The translations under genes and the position numbers were made by a program. From positions 1,674,001 through 1,738,000 of the forward strand of contig NZ_CP118246.1 of assembly GCF_028816455.1 (NCBI RefSeq): a stretch of 64,000 nucleotides of DNA. Reading direction: 5' to 3'. This stretch comes from Devosia algicola. GTDB taxonomy: Bacteria; Pseudomonadota; Alphaproteobacteria; Rhizobiales; Devosiaceae. Of the stretch, positions 1 to 10,074 are shown piece by piece; within the stretch, counting starts at the first letter, position 1, and the number at the start of each line of letters is the position of its first letter. The notes under the pieces are model-generated. The model made no database searches. It saw nothing but the letters and a program-made list of their open reading frames with translations, and was not told the origin of the DNA.

Positions 1-1899
1 TATCCGGCAGGTTGCGCGGTCCTCCATCAGACCCACATCGTTGATGTCCGGCACTTTTGAACACCCGACACCCTGCTGAATCCAGCGTACGACATAGCCC
101 AAAATGCCCTGCGCATTGTTTTCCAACTCGCGAATAATCTCCTCGCGGCTGAGCGAAAACGGCTCCTGAACCGGCATTGAGAACAACTCTTCAAGGCCGG
201 GTGTCGCTTCATTGTGTCGACGTTTTTGCGCCTCGAACACATCGACTTGATGATAATGCAGGGCGTGCAACGTCGCGGCGGTGGGTGAAGGCACCCAGGC
301 GGTATTGGCACCCGACTTGGGGTGACCGATTTTATCCGCCATCATGGCCGCCATATCGTCGGGGCGCGCCCACATGCCCTTGCCGATCTGGGCCCGGCCG
401 GAGAGCCCGCACGCAAGCCCGATCAGCACGTTACGGTCCTCATAGGCGCCGATCCAGCGTTCGCTCTTGATCTCGTCCTTGCGCAGCACGGGGCCCGCTT
501 CCATTGAGGTATGGATTTCGTCGCCCGTACGATCAAGGAACCCGGTATTGATGAAAAACACCCGCTCACGCGCCGCATGGATCGCCGCCTTGAGATTGGC
601 AGATGTTCGCCGTTCCTCATCCATGATGCCGATCTTGATCGAGAGCGGTTTTAGCCCCAGTACGCGTTCAACCGTGCTGAAAATGGCGCAGGCAAACGCC
701 ACCTCTTCGGGCCCATGCATCTTGGGTTTGACAACATAAACAGCGCCGGTACGGCTGTTCTGTTCGTCGTGCATGGCGCACAGCACCGTGACAATCGCGT
801 CCATCAGCCCCTCGCCGATGGGTTTACCGGCCCTGTCCTGGACCGCGTCCGTCGTCATCAAGTGCCCGACATTGCGCACCAGCAACAGGGCTCGCCCCTT
901 GAGCACCAATGGTGCCCCTGCGACGTCCGTATAGTGCCGATCCGCGTTCAGGGTTCGGGTTATCTGTTTGCCGCCCTTGTCAAAGCTGTCCTTTAGATCG
1001 CCCTTCATCAGACCCAGCCAGTTGCGATAGACGTCGACCTTGTCCGCAGCATCGACCGCCGCGACAGAATCCTCGCAATCCTGGATCGTGGTCATCGCCG
1101 CCTCGATCAGCACATCCGCCAGACCGGCAGGATGCGTCGCCCCGATAGGATTGGCCTTGTCAATAAACAGAACCACATGCAAACCGTGATGGCGCAAGAC
1201 GATTTCGGCACGATCCCCCTTGTCGGCATAGCCAACAAAGCCGGCCTGGTCCTTGAGTGTCGTTGGCCCGGCGCTGGTCGCAATCGCTAATGCCGCTGAT
1301 CCGCCCTGCACACCAACCATATAGGAGGTGACGGCGTCATGGCTGCCCGAGGCCAGCGGGAATGCCTCATCAAGAAACGCCGCCGCCCGCGCGACCACAG
1401 CAGCGCCGCGTGTCGGATTGAAGCCCTGGCCGGGCGCCAGATCACCGGTACGATCAATCACATCGGTGCCATAAAGCGCGTCGTAAAGGCTACCCCAGCG
1501 CGCATTGGCGGCGTTAAGAGCATATCGGGCGTTCGACACCGGCACCACAAGCTGCGGTCCGCAAAGAGTGCTGATTTCTGGATCAAGCCCATCAGTCTCA
1601 ATAATAAAATCGTCGGGTTCCGGCACCAGATAGCCGATATCCTTGAGAAACAACTCATAACCCTGCCGGTTACTGCTCACGGGCCCGTATTTCCGGTGCC
1701 AGTCGTCGATCTTCATCTGCAAATCGTCGCGCTTTGCCAATAGCTTGGCGTTGGTCTGGCCATGCTCGGCCACAAGGCTCGCCAATCCGTCCCAGAACTG
1801 GTCCGGACTAACGGGAAGGCCCGGTAACGCCTCGTTTTCAATAAAATCTGCCAGAAGGGGAGAGATGGACAGCCCGGATTTCTTCTGGTCTTGGCGCAT
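1..1899 (-). CDS. glcB: malate synthase G, C-terminus cut by window edge
   Basis: The enzyme condenses glyoxylate with acetyl-CoA to give malate in the cytoplasm. The 633 codons visible read as malate synthase G from the N-terminus (MRQDQKKSGLSISPLL) onward; the family is about 720 residues, so roughly 90 are outside the window. The active-site parts are present: RNVGHLMTTD, GIMDEERRTSANL, the GCSKVPD cysteine (about residue 613) and the catalytic aspartate in MEDRA (about 627). The start has AAGGA nine bases upstream. It lies 33 bases downstream of guaD on the same strand, so it probably belongs to the purine operon and removes glyoxylate released by ureidoglycolate lyase. That coupling is inferred; the enzyme identity is secure. 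Confidence 0.95.
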   Translation of the reverse strand, partial: MRQDQKKSGLSISPLLADFIENEALPGLPVSPDQFWDGLASLVAEHGQTNAKLLAKRDDLQMKIDDWHRKYGPVSSNRQGYELFLKDIGYLVPEPDDFIIETDGLDPEISTLCGPQLVVPVSNARYALNAANARWGSLYDALYGTDVIDRTGDLAPGQGFNPTRGAAVVARAAAFLDEAFPLASGSHDAVTSYMVGVQGGSAALAIATSAGPTTLKDQAGFVGYADKGDRAEIVLRHHGLHVVLFIDKANPIGATHPAGLADVLIEAAMTTIQDCEDSVAAVDAADKVDVYRNWLGLMKGDLKDSFDKGGKQITRTLNADRHYTDVAGAPLVLKGRALLLVRNVGHLMTTDAVQDRAGKPIGEGLMDAIVTVLCAMHDEQNSRTGAVYVVKPKMHGPEEVAFACAIFSTVERVLGLKPLSIKIGIMDEERRTSANLKAAIHAARERVFFINTGFLDRTGDEIHTSMEAGPVLRKDEIKSERWIGAYEDRNVLIGLACGLSGRAQIGKGMWARPDDMAAMMADKIGHPKSGANTAWVPSPTAATLHALHYHQVDVFEAQKRRHNEATPGLEELFSMPVQEPFSLSREEIIRELENNAQGILGYVVRWIQQGVGCSKVPDINDVGLMEDRATCRI

Positions 1900-1932
1900 A
1901 GATAATTCCTTGTTGTGTCCGGCCGTTTTAAG

Positions 1933-3244
1933 TCAAGCCGAAGCGTCTGCCAAGTCACCTAGACTGGTCTTGGCGTTTGCGCCTGCTACATAAACTTCAA
2001 CAACACTGCGATCATCACCAAGAGTCTGCAACAGGAACAGTTCTTCGCTCAAGCTCGATATTGTCTGCTGTCGAAGCGCCATCGCCGGGGTCGCACCGGC
2101 ATCAAGCACCACCAGATCCGCCGCATTGCCGGGCGCGATCTGGCCAATCGCCCCCTCCAGTGACAGCGCTTGCGCATTGCCCAACGTCATCATGAAAAAC
2201 GACTGTAGCGGGTTCAACCTCTGCCCACGCAACTGCAGCACCTTGTACCCCTCTGCCATCGTTGCCAGCATGCCATAGTCGGTTCCCCCGCCAATATCGG
2301 TTGCGACACCGATCCGCACGCCGTCCGCCGCCAGCCGGGCATGATCAAATAACCCGCTGCCCAGGAACAGATTTGATGTCGGACAAAAAACCGCTACCGA
2401 GCGTGTTTCCGCAAGCACCCGTGCCTCGCGATGGTTGAGATGGATGCAATGACCAAGAAGGGTTTTTGCGCCCAACAGGTCATAGTCCTCGTAGATACCG
2501 GTATAGTCCTTGGCATCGGGATAGAGCCTGCATCGAAAACGAAATCTCATCGTCATTTTCGCTTAAGTGCGTCTGCACGTAACAATCGGGGAATTCCTGC
2601 GCCAGCGCCTGCGCCGCCGCCAACTGTTCAGGCGTCGAGGTGATGGCAAAACGCGGCGATATGGCATAGAGCCCGCGCCCGCGCCCATGCCAACGATCAA
2701 TCAGCGTTCGACTATCGTCGTAACTGGATTGAGCGCTGTCACACAAAGCCTCAGGCGCATTGCGATCCATCATTACCTTGCCGCCCACCATCAGCATGTT
2801 GCGCCTTTCCGCCTCGGCGAAAAAAGCGTCGACTGAGGACGGATGGCTGGAACAATAGGCAACGGCTGTGGTCGTGCCGTTACGGATCAACTCATCATAA
2901 AACGCGCTGGCGATTGCCCCGGCGTGACCCTGCTGGCCAAATTTCTGCTCTTCGATGAAGGTGTAGTTATTCAACCATTCCAATAGCGATCCGGCGTAGG
3001 ATGCGATGATCTGCGCCTGCACATAATGCAGATGCAGATCGATAAATCCCGGCAGGATCAAATGCGGCCGATGATCGACCACATCCCCGATTGCGGCGGC
3101 GTCAAAGACGCCAACCGCAACGATCCTGCCATCCGCAATGGTGACCGCCCCATCCTCATAATATACATAGGCGTCGTGATCGTCGGCGCCCTGCGGTTCG
3201 CGAACGAAACTCAGCACCCGTCCGCGCAAAATCCTTGCGCTCAT
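1933..3244 (-). CDS. guaD: guanine deaminase (one frameshift at about 2528)
   Basis: It hydrolyses guanine to xanthine and ammonia and belongs to the metal-dependent amidohydrolase superfamily. The N-terminal part (2530-3244) carries GFIDLHLHYVQAQ, the PRFAIT segment and THLSEND. The C-terminal part (1933-2525) carries LYPDAKDYTGIYEDYDLLG, GHCIHL, CPTSN and TDIGGGTDYG. The two halves are in different frames and join exactly if one base is removed from AGCCT at 2525-2529, giving a 436-residue protein of normal family length. The start ATG overlaps the puuD stop, so the two are translationally coupled. Both halves are fully conserved, so I treat the break as a probable sequence error, not decay. 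Confidence 0.9.
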
Positions 3245-4470
3245 TGCCCGGCACCCTCGCGGAACCAGGCAACAATCAGCGCACGCTCTTCGGGCGTAAT
3301 ATCGGTGACATTGCCCGGCGGCATGGCGTGAGAAAAGCCGGCCTGCATGGCAACGTCTTTAGCGTGATTGGCAATGGCAATATCATTGTCCAGAATGACG
3401 TTCTTGGGCGGCTCATGCACGCCCTCCCAAGCCGGCTCTATTGTGTGGCACATTGCGCACCGCGTTTGCACGGTCAAGCTCGCCTCGGCGAAATTGCTGG
3501 CTGCCAGAAAGGGCTCGGCCGCCCGCGACGCCACCTCCTCCCCAGCCGAATTGGCCAGTTTCGGGCCGGTCGACAGCCAGGCAATGATCAGGAACAGCAC
3601 CACCGCCGCCAGCCAGGTCCAGTGCGGGTTGCCTTTTCGCGCGTGCCGCGTGTTGAAATAATGCCGGATGACCACGCCGACCAGAAAAATCAGGCTGGCG
3701 ATCAGCCAATTCCACTGGGTCGCAAACGCCAATGGATAGTGGCTCGACAGCATGAAAAAGATCACCGGCAAGGTCAGGTAATTGTTATGCAATGAACGTT
3801 GCTTGGCTATGGCCCCATATTTGGGATCAGGAACGCGGCCTGCCTTGAGATCGCCCACCACGATTTTTTGGTTGGGAATGATAATCATCGCCACATTCGC
3901 GGTCATGATTGTGGCGGTGAAAACCCCCATATGCAGCATCGCGGCACGGCCTGTGAATACCTGGGTATAAGCCCACGCCATCGCTGTCAGAATGCCGAAC
4001 AACACCACCATGAGCCCGTTCTGACTCTTGCCGATGGGCGAGCGGCAGAGTGCGTTATAGGCAATCCACCCCACCACGATCGAGGCTATCGAGATCGCCA
4101 CTGCGCCCCATTGCGGCACGTCCAGCACGTGGCGATCAATCAGATAGAGATCTGCCCCCACATAATAAATGATGGCCAATAGCGCGAACCCCGAAAGCCA
4201 TGTCGCATAGCTTTCCCATTTGAACCACGTCAGATGCTCGGGCAAGAACTCGGGCGCCACCAGATATTTCTGAATGTGGTAAAATCCACCGCCATGCACC
4301 TGCCACTCTTCCCCATGTGCCAGAGGTGGCAGGCTTGGCGTTTTGCGCAAGCCAAGGTCCAGCGCAATGAAATAAAACGACGAACCGATCCATGCGATCG
4401 CCGTAATGACATGCAGCCAGCGCGCCGCAAAGCTCAGCCATTCCCAGAAAATCGCAAAATCGCCCATCAT
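3241..4470 (-). CDS. puuD: urate hydroxylase PuuD, membrane protein with cytochrome c domain
   Basis: PuuD is a membrane urate oxidase that turns urate into 5-hydroxyisourate and passes electrons to the respiratory chain. The protein (409 aa) has about eight hydrophobic segments in its first 310 residues, beginning FAIFWEWLSFAARWLHVITA, and a C-terminal cytochrome c domain with the haem site CAMCH near residue 340 and the axial-ligand region SHAMPPGN. I start it at the ATG preceded by GGGGACG; the open frame extends upstream without a ribosome site. It sits between a transporter and guaD and supplies the substrate of UraH (13866-14222). Members of this family replace soluble uricase in many alphaproteobacteria. 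Confidence 0.93.
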   Translation of the reverse strand: MMGDFAIFWEWLSFAARWLHVITAIAWIGSSFYFIALDLGLRKTPSLPPLAHGEEWQVHGGGFYHIQKYLVAPEFLPEHLTWFKWESYATWLSGFALLAIIYYVGADLYLIDRHVLDVPQWGAVAISIASIVVGWIAYNALCRSPIGKSQNGLMVVLFGILTAMAWAYTQVFTGRAAMLHMGVFTATIMTANVAMIIIPNQKIVVGDLKAGRVPDPKYGAIAKQRSLHNNYLTLPVIFFMLSSHYPLAFATQWNWLIASLIFLVGVVIRHYFNTRHARKGNPHWTWLAAVVLFLIIAWLSTGPKLANSAGEEVASRAAEPFLAASNFAEASLTVQTRCAMCHTIEPAWEGVHEPPKNVILDNDIAIANHAKDVAMQAGFSHAMPPGNVTDITPEERALIVAWFREGAGQ

Positions 4471-4515
4471 CGTCCCCTGTTTGCCGCACGCGTGACATAC
4501 CGCCCGGTGCGGCAA

Positions 4516-4545
4516 CAAAAAGGAGACGGGCGATAACCCGCCTCC
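4516..4545 (-). terminator. hairpin plus T-tract between BMP protein gene and puuD
   Basis: On the minus strand a nine-pair stem (GGAGGCGGG / CCCGTCTCC, one G-U pair) closes a six-base loop and is followed by TTTTTG. It lies just after the substrate-binding protein gene and would end or reduce transcription before puuD-guaD-glcB, which then need readthrough or their own promoter. Confidence 0.8.
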
Positions 4546-4572
4546 TCACGCTAGTCGCGCAGTCTGGCCCCT

Positions 4573-5652
4573 TTAGGCCTCAACGCCTGCAGCGTACCAG
4601 TCGACGGCCCAGAATTCGCCGTCGTCAATAATATCGCCTTCAGCGACGCGTTCAGTCCCGGCATTGTCCATGATCGGGCCAGCGAACGGGTGCAACGAGC
4701 CATCAATAATGCCCATGCGAACCTTTTCAGCGGCAGCAACGACGTCAGCCGGAATTTTTTCGTTGTAGGGACCGATAACCACTTCGCCTTCTTTAAGGCC
4801 CGGCCAGGTGCTGCTTTCCACCCAGGTACCGTCAAGAACCTGCTGGGCCGCCTCGATATAATGCGGACCCCACACATCGATGATGGACGTTAGCTGCGCC
4901 TTGGGCGCAAAAGCGCTCATATCCGCACCCTGACCAAACCCGCCAATGATGCCGCGCTCTTCCGCGATTTGCAGACTGACCGGGCCATCCATGTGGGAGG
5001 CAAAAATATCAACGCCCTGATCGATCAAGGCGCGTGTCGCATCGGCCTCCTTGGCTGGATCGAACCAGCTATCAATATAAACCACCTTGATCGACACATC
5101 CGGATTGACCTTGCGCGCCGCAATAGCGAACGAATTGATGCCCATGCGCACTTCGGGGATGGGGATCGAACCGATATAGGCCAGCTTGTTGGTTTCCGTC
5201 ATCATGCCGGCGATCGTGCCAAGCACAGCGCGCCCTTCATGGAACTTGGCATTATAGGTCGAGAGATTGGGGGCGGTTGCGTTGCCTGTCGCCCACTCGA
5301 ATTTCACATCTGGAAATTCCTTTGCAACCTTAAGCATATAGTCGCCAAACCCAAAACTGGTGCCAAAAATCAGCTTGTGGCCCTGCTGTGCCAGTTCGCG
5401 GAATACGCGCTCGCTGTCGGGGCCTTCGGCAACATTGGTCACCACGGTGCTGGTTACCTTGTCGCCCAATGCGTCTTCCATGGCTTGGCGGCCCATGTCG
5501 TGCCCATGGTTCCAGCCATTGTCATCGGGCGTACCGATCAACACGAAACCGACCTTGAGCGGTTCCTGGGCATAAGCCCCCCGGCCAAGTAGAGGCAGGG
5601 CGGCGGCGGCGCCACCGATCTTCAAAATATTACGACGAGAAAGCATGCTCAT
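4573..5652 (-). CDS. BMP-family ABC transporter substrate-binding protein
   Basis: This is a periplasmic basic-membrane-protein (Med/BmpA) type binding protein, 359 aa, of the class that binds purine nucleosides or related compounds. The N-terminus SRRNILKIGGAAAALPLLG is a Tat-like or Sec signal ending AYAQ. The body shows the BMP pattern GFVLIGTPDDNGWNHGHDMG, FGTSFGFGDYML, and the C-terminal WPGLKEGEVVIGPYN. The chosen start has GGGAGA upstream; the frame is open further 5' without support. It is the fourth gene of a transporter set with two permeases and an ATPase inside the purine operon, so a nucleobase, urate or nucleoside is the likely ligand. The exact ligand is not shown by the sequence. 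Confidence 0.9.
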   Translation of the reverse strand: MSMLSRRNILKIGGAAAALPLLGRGAYAQEPLKVGFVLIGTPDDNGWNHGHDMGRQAMEDALGDKVTSTVVTNVAEGPDSERVFRELAQQGHKLIFGTSFGFGDYMLKVAKEFPDVKFEWATGNATAPNLSTYNAKFHEGRAVLGTIAGMMTETNKLAYIGSIPIPEVRMGINSFAIAARKVNPDVSIKVVYIDSWFDPAKEADATRALIDQGVDIFASHMDGPVSLQIAEERGIIGGFGQGADMSAFAPKAQLTSIIDVWGPHYIEAAQQVLDGTWVESSTWPGLKEGEVVIGPYNEKIPADVVAAAEKVRMGIIDGSLHPFAGPIMDNAGTERVAEGDIIDDGEFWAVDWYAAGVEA

Positions 5653-5674
5653 ATTGGTCTCCCAAATAGACTCA

Positions 5675-6604
5675 TTAATTGGTAGGCAGGAACGGCTTGC
5701 CGAGGCACGCCGGGGCACTCGTATTGCTCGATTGTCTGAGCGAGATCAGCACGAGAACGAGGATGGTTGCAAGATAGGGCAGCGCCGCCCAGAATTGTGA
5801 CGGCAACACATGGGCGACACCGCCGCCAGCTTTTGCATAAAGTTCGATGGTCATCACCAGACCAAACAGATAGGCGCCGCCCAACAGGCGGATCGGGCGC
5901 CAGGCGCCAAACACCACAAGCGCCAGCGCAATCCAGCCCCGCCCGGCGGTTAGGCCCTCGACCCATTGTGGCGTCAGCATCAGCGGAAAACAACTGCCGG
6001 CGATACCGGCCATGGCCCCGCCAAATGCGACCGCCCCGTAGCGAACACCAATAACCGAATAGCCCATCGAGTGCGCCGAAATATCACTCTCCCCCACTGC
6101 TCGCAATATCAGGCCACCGCGGGTTTTTGCTAGAAACCACCAGACCAGCGCTACCATGGCGAATGAAAAATATACCAGCGGACTATAGCCAAACAGCACC
6201 TTCAGAACCGGATGCGTAGCAAGCCAATCAGGAAAAATCGATTTGAACAGCGCCAGCGGCTTGCCTGTATAGGCACGGCCAAACAGGGCTGAAAAGCCCG
6301 TGCCAAAAATGGTCAATGCCAGTCCGGTCGCAACCTGATTGGCGGACAGGCCCAGCGTCAATACCGCAAAAATCATGGCAACGGCAGTCGATGCAAGCGC
6401 TGCCGCCACAATGCCGAGCCATGGGTTGCCGGTATTGTAGGTGACGGCAAAACAGATAACCGCCCCGACCAGCATCATGCCTTCGACACCCAGATTGAGT
6501 ACACCGCTTTTTTCGGCAACCAACTCGCCAAGCGCCGCCAGCAGGATCGGTGTCGACGCGCCGACCAGCGTGATAATGAGACCGATCAGCAGGTCGGGGC
6601 TCAT
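5675..6604 (-). CDS. ABC transporter permease, NupQ/YufQ type
   Basis: This inner-membrane permease (309 aa) has about nine hydrophobic segments and belongs to the branched-chain/ribose-type permease family that works with BMP binding proteins. Typical parts are the AEKSGVLNLGVEGMMLVGA segment and the EAA-like region LILRAVGESDISAHSMGYSV, which contacts the ATPase. It overlaps the upstream permease by four bases and ends 22 bases before the binding-protein start. It should form a heterodimer with the product of 6601-7686. Purine-derivative uptake is inferred from the gene neighbourhood. Confidence 0.9.
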   Translation of the reverse strand: MSPDLLIGLIITLVGASTPILLAALGELVAEKSGVLNLGVEGMMLVGAVICFAVTYNTGNPWLGIVAAALASTAVAMIFAVLTLGLSANQVATGLALTIFGTGFSALFGRAYTGKPLALFKSIFPDWLATHPVLKVLFGYSPLVYFSFAMVALVWWFLAKTRGGLILRAVGESDISAHSMGYSVIGVRYGAVAFGGAMAGIAGSCFPLMLTPQWVEGLTAGRGWIALALVVFGAWRPIRLLGGAYLFGLVMTIELYAKAGGGVAHVLPSQFWAALPYLATILVLVLISLRQSSNTSAPACLGKPFLPTN

Positions 6605-7686
6605 GCCACATCCTCCGCCACCGCCAGCGGCACCACCCGGCGCAACCGATAGCGCACCAGTATATCACCAGCCAGCAGCAGGAACAGCATCATCGCCTGA
6701 AACAGACCGACCGCCGGAAACGGCAGGCCGATAGTAGTTTGCGCCACTTGTCCGCCCACGAATGTAATCGCCAAGACAATACCGGCCACTACGATGCCCA
6801 GCGGATTTAGGCGCCCGAGAAATGCAACGATAATCGCGGTAAACCCGTAATTTGTGGGAAAACTCGGCACCATGCGCCCAAACGGCCCCGCGACTTCCAG
6901 CACGCCCGCAAGTCCCGCCAATCCGCCCCCGACCAGCAGAGCGAGCCAGATGGTTTTGCCTTCTGAAAACCCGCCATAGCGCGCCGCGTGCGGCGCCAAC
7001 CCAACCACCCGAATTTGAAATCCGAACATCGATTTGGACATCAGCACCCAGGCGACCAGCGCCACCAACAGGGCTATTGGCGTCCCCAATTGAACGATCG
7101 TGCCTGGAATAATATAGGGCAATGTCTGGTCCGCATTGAACAGTCGCGTCTGCGCCTGGCCGTACCCGGTCGGGTTGATCCATGGACCAAGCACCAGATA
7201 GTTGAGCAATTGCACCGACACATAGGTCAGCATCAGCGTTGTCAAAATCTCGTTGACTTTGAATTTTACCCGCAACAGAGCTGGCACCGCCGCATAGGCC
7301 ATGCCGCCCGCAATACCGGCGATAATCATCAGCGGCAATAGCCACCAGCCGGTCATTTCCCAAGTTGCCAGCGCCACCCCGGTTCCGGCCAGCCCGCCCA
7401 CAATATACTGCCCCTCAGCCCCGATATTCCAGACATTCGCGCGATAGCCGATAGACAACCCGACGGCAATAATGATCAGTGGCGATGCCTTGACCGCCAG
7501 ATCCTGCCATTTCAACGGATTGATCAATGGCGTCAGAAAAATCTCGCGCACCGCCCCCAGACCGTCAAAACCTATTAGCGAAAAAATGATGGCGCCCAGC
7601 ACCATGGTCAGCACTACGGCTGCAACCGGGGTGGCATAGAGCATGAACCGGCTTGGTTCCTGCCGTTTTTCAAGCCGGAACTGCAT
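6601..7686 (-). CDS. ABC transporter permease, NupP/YufP type
   Basis: The larger of the two permeases (361 aa) shows the YRANVWNIGAEGQYIVGG motif shared with NupP/YufP and about ten hydrophobic segments. I start it at the ATG with GGAGGGCGCGC directly upstream; this start overlaps the 3' end of the ATPase gene by 17 bases, which suggests coupled translation. The longer frame that begins at 7722 adds a basic stretch with no family support. It pairs with 5675-6604 as the membrane part of the importer. Confidence 0.9.
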   Translation of the reverse strand: MQFRLEKRQEPSRFMLYATPVAAVVLTMVLGAIIFSLIGFDGLGAVREIFLTPLINPLKWQDLAVKASPLIIIAVGLSIGYRANVWNIGAEGQYIVGGLAGTGVALATWEMTGWWLLPLMIIAGIAGGMAYAAVPALLRVKFKVNEILTTLMLTYVSVQLLNYLVLGPWINPTGYGQAQTRLFNADQTLPYIIPGTIVQLGTPIALLVALVAWVLMSKSMFGFQIRVVGLAPHAARYGGFSEGKTIWLALLVGGGLAGLAGVLEVAGPFGRMVPSFPTNYGFTAIIVAFLGRLNPLGIVVAGIVLAITFVGGQVAQTTIGLPFPAVGLFQAMMLFLLLAGDILVRYRLRRVVPLAVAEDVA

Positions 7687-9221
7687 GCGCGCCCTCCGCC
7701 GTTTTGTCGCCGTGAACGCCACCCATCAGCAAGCCGATTTCGTCGACGGTCACCGTCCCCACCGGCTTGCTCGCCGACAGTCGGCCACTATTGATCACGG
7801 CCATCGTGTCACACAGCACCAGCAATTCATCCAGATCCTGCGAAATTACCACAATGGCCGACCCCTCCGCCGCCAGATCCACCAGTGCCTGATGGATCGC
7901 CGCTGCCGCACCTGCGTCGACGCCCCATGTCGGCTGGCTAACCACAAGCACGCTTGGCCGCTGCAATATTTCGCGTCCCATAATGTATTTTTGCAAATTT
8001 CCCCCCGAAAGCGACCCGGCCAGCGATGCCGGCCCTAACGCCTTGACCGCAAACTCGGTAATCACCTTGCCGGTATAGGTTCGCGCGGCACCCGAATTGA
8101 TCAAACCCATGACCACCATGCTCATACGGTCGCGCGCGGTCAAAATCGTATTTTCTGCCAGGGAAAAATCGCCGACTGCCGCGTGGCCGTTGCGCTCCTC
8201 AGGTACCGCGCACAGGCCGTGCTTTCGGCGTGCCGTCGTGCCCAACTGCCCCAGAGGTTGCCCATCTAGCACTATCGCGGTGGCCGCGTGGGCCTCCACT
8301 TCGCCACTCAGCGCATCAAGCAATGCATTCTGCCCGTTGCCCGCAACCCCCGCAATTCCAAGAATTTCGCCCGCCCGAACCGAAAAGCTCACCCCCTCGA
8401 CCGCAACATCGAAATGCCCCAATTTGCGGGTCGAAAGGTTCGACACCACAAATTTGGCGTTGCCCATCTGTCGCCCTTCGCCCCGCACAATATCCTTAAG
8501 GCCCGTGCCGATCATTTTCTCGGCCATGGTGCGCGATGTTTCGGCCGTTGGATCACAGGTATCGACCATTTTCCCCGCGCGCAGGATCGTGGCAGTGTGG
8601 CACAAGGCTTTGATTTCATGCAATTTATGGGAAATATAGAGGATGGAGCAGCCCTCGGTGGCGAGCCTTACGCAATACGTCGAACAACTGTTCGACCTCC
8701 TGCGGCGTCAGCACCGATGTCGGTTCGTCCATGATCAGCAGTTTGGGATCGAGCAACAGGGCCCGTACAATTTCAATGCGCTGGCGCTCGCCAACCGACA
8801 GCGTCGACACGACCCGATGTGGATCAAGCACTAGTCCATACTGGTCCATCACCTTGCGAATACTGGCTTCGAGTTCGCGCGCCGGTATTTTCGCATCCAT
8901 ACCGAGGGCGATGTTTTCCAGCACCGTCATCGCCTCAAACAGCGAAAAATGCTGGAACACCATGCCGATTCCCAGCTTTCTCGCCATTTTTGGGTTAGTC
9001 ATGACGACCTTTTGCCCGTCCCAGCGAATGTCGCCGGCGTCAGGCTGCATGATCCCGTAGATCATCTTGACCAAAGTTGATTTGCCGGCACCATTTTCGC
9101 CGAGCAACGCGTGAATTTCACCTGGCTTGACCGAAAAACTGACCTTGTCATTAGCCACAACCCCGGGAAACCGTTTGGTAATTCCCCTCAATTCCAACCT
9201 GAACGGCCTACTGGCGTCCAT
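7670..9221 (-). CDS. ABC transporter ATPase, tandem domains (one frameshift at about 8667)
   Basis: This is a double-domain ATPase of the sugar/nucleoside (RbsA, YufO) type. Domain one has Walker A GENGAGKST, the Q-loop FQHFSLF, the signature LSVGERQR and Walker B LLIMDEPTS. Domain two has the degenerate P-loop GVAGNGQNALL, LSGGNLQK and VVSQPTWGVDAGAA, as is usual for the family. The frame breaks inside domain one, just before the H-loop. Dropping one base of AGCCT (8664-8668) restores LRKLATEGCSILYISHKLHE and a 516-residue protein. The start has GGGGGG upstream and overlaps xdhC by 14 bases. It energises the two permeases downstream. Confidence 0.9.
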
Positions 9222-10074
9222 TGGCAGCCCCCCATTGGTCGGTGCCTTGCACGCCCAACCTCTTAGCTTCCCACGCGCCAATATGGACCATTAGTTCCGC
9301 TGCCGCCAGCGCGGCTATTATTTCGGGACGTTTGTCCACAAGCCCTTGATTGCCAATAGGTAAAACCAGCCGCTGCAGGGCCGAAGCGTCCCCGCCCTCA
9401 TCCAGATACCAGCTGGAAAATTTCGCGCGCTTGGTCCTGCTACCCACCATACCAACATAGGCACTGTCGGATCGGGCCAATGCCTCCTGCGCGATCAGGA
9501 AATCCAGCGCATGATCATGGGTCAAAATAACATAGGCACTGCCAGCCGGAGCCTGCCGCACAACTGCCTCGGGCATTGCCACCCGTCTTGTTTCGACATC
9601 GTGCGGCAACAGCGCCAATGCGTCCGGTCGCGTATCAACCACGCAAACCTTGACCGGTAGCAAGTCCAGAATGCGCGCCAGTACGCGCCCGACATGACCG
9701 GCACCAAAAATGAAAACCGGCGTCCGGGCGGCGTCTACCGCTGCAGCCTCTTGCACCAGTGCCTCACGAACCGTCGCCGTCACCAGCGTCAGGGCAACAG
9801 CTACCCGACCGCCGCAGCACTGGCCGATCTCAGGACCAAGCGGCACGTCGAGCCAATGCTTTGCGACCCCATCACGGATCAGCCGACGTGCTTCATCCAT
9901 GACCATATATTCGAGCGCACCGCCCCCGATGGTCCCGAACTCACTGCTACCGCCCACGAGCATGAAAGTGCCCTGCGCGCGCGGGCTCGAACCGCGCACA
10001 TCACTCAATTGCGCCAAGACGGCTACCGGTTCGCGCTCAAAAAAATTTGCGATCTCGGCAGCCTTGGCTTTCAT
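9208..10074 (-). CDS. xdhC: XdhC, molybdenum cofactor insertion protein for xanthine dehydrogenase
   Basis: XdhC binds the molybdenum cofactor, promotes its sulfuration and loads it into XdhB; it is not part of the finished enzyme. The 288-residue product has the N-terminal XdhC/CoxI domain (EREPVAVLAQLSDVRGSSPR, GTIGGGALEY, QCCGGRV) and a C-terminal Rossmann-like domain (FIFGAGHVGRVLA, TRPDALALLP, VILTHDHALD). The start ATG overlaps the xdhB stop as ATGA. The conserved xdhA-xdhB-xdhC order supports the role. Confidence 0.94.
   Translation of the reverse strand: MKAKAAEIANFFEREPVAVLAQLSDVRGSSPRAQGTFMLVGGSSEFGTIGGGALEYMVMDEARRLIRDGVAKHWLDVPLGPEIGQCCGGRVAVALTLVTATVREALVQEAAAVDAARTPVFIFGAGHVGRVLARILDLLPVKVCVVDTRPDALALLPHDVETRRVAMPEAVVRQAPAGSAYVILTHDHALDFLIAQEALARSDSAYVGMVGSRTKRAKFSSWYLDEGGDASALQRLVLPIGNQGLVDKRPEIIAALAAAELMVHIGAWEAKRLGVQGTDQWGAANGRQ

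Noticed and set aside
3235..3795. Long open frames opposite puuD, xdhB, rhlE and thuK
   Set aside because: They are antisense shadows produced by GC-rich codon bias; their translations are rich in Arg, Pro, His and Cys and match nothing.
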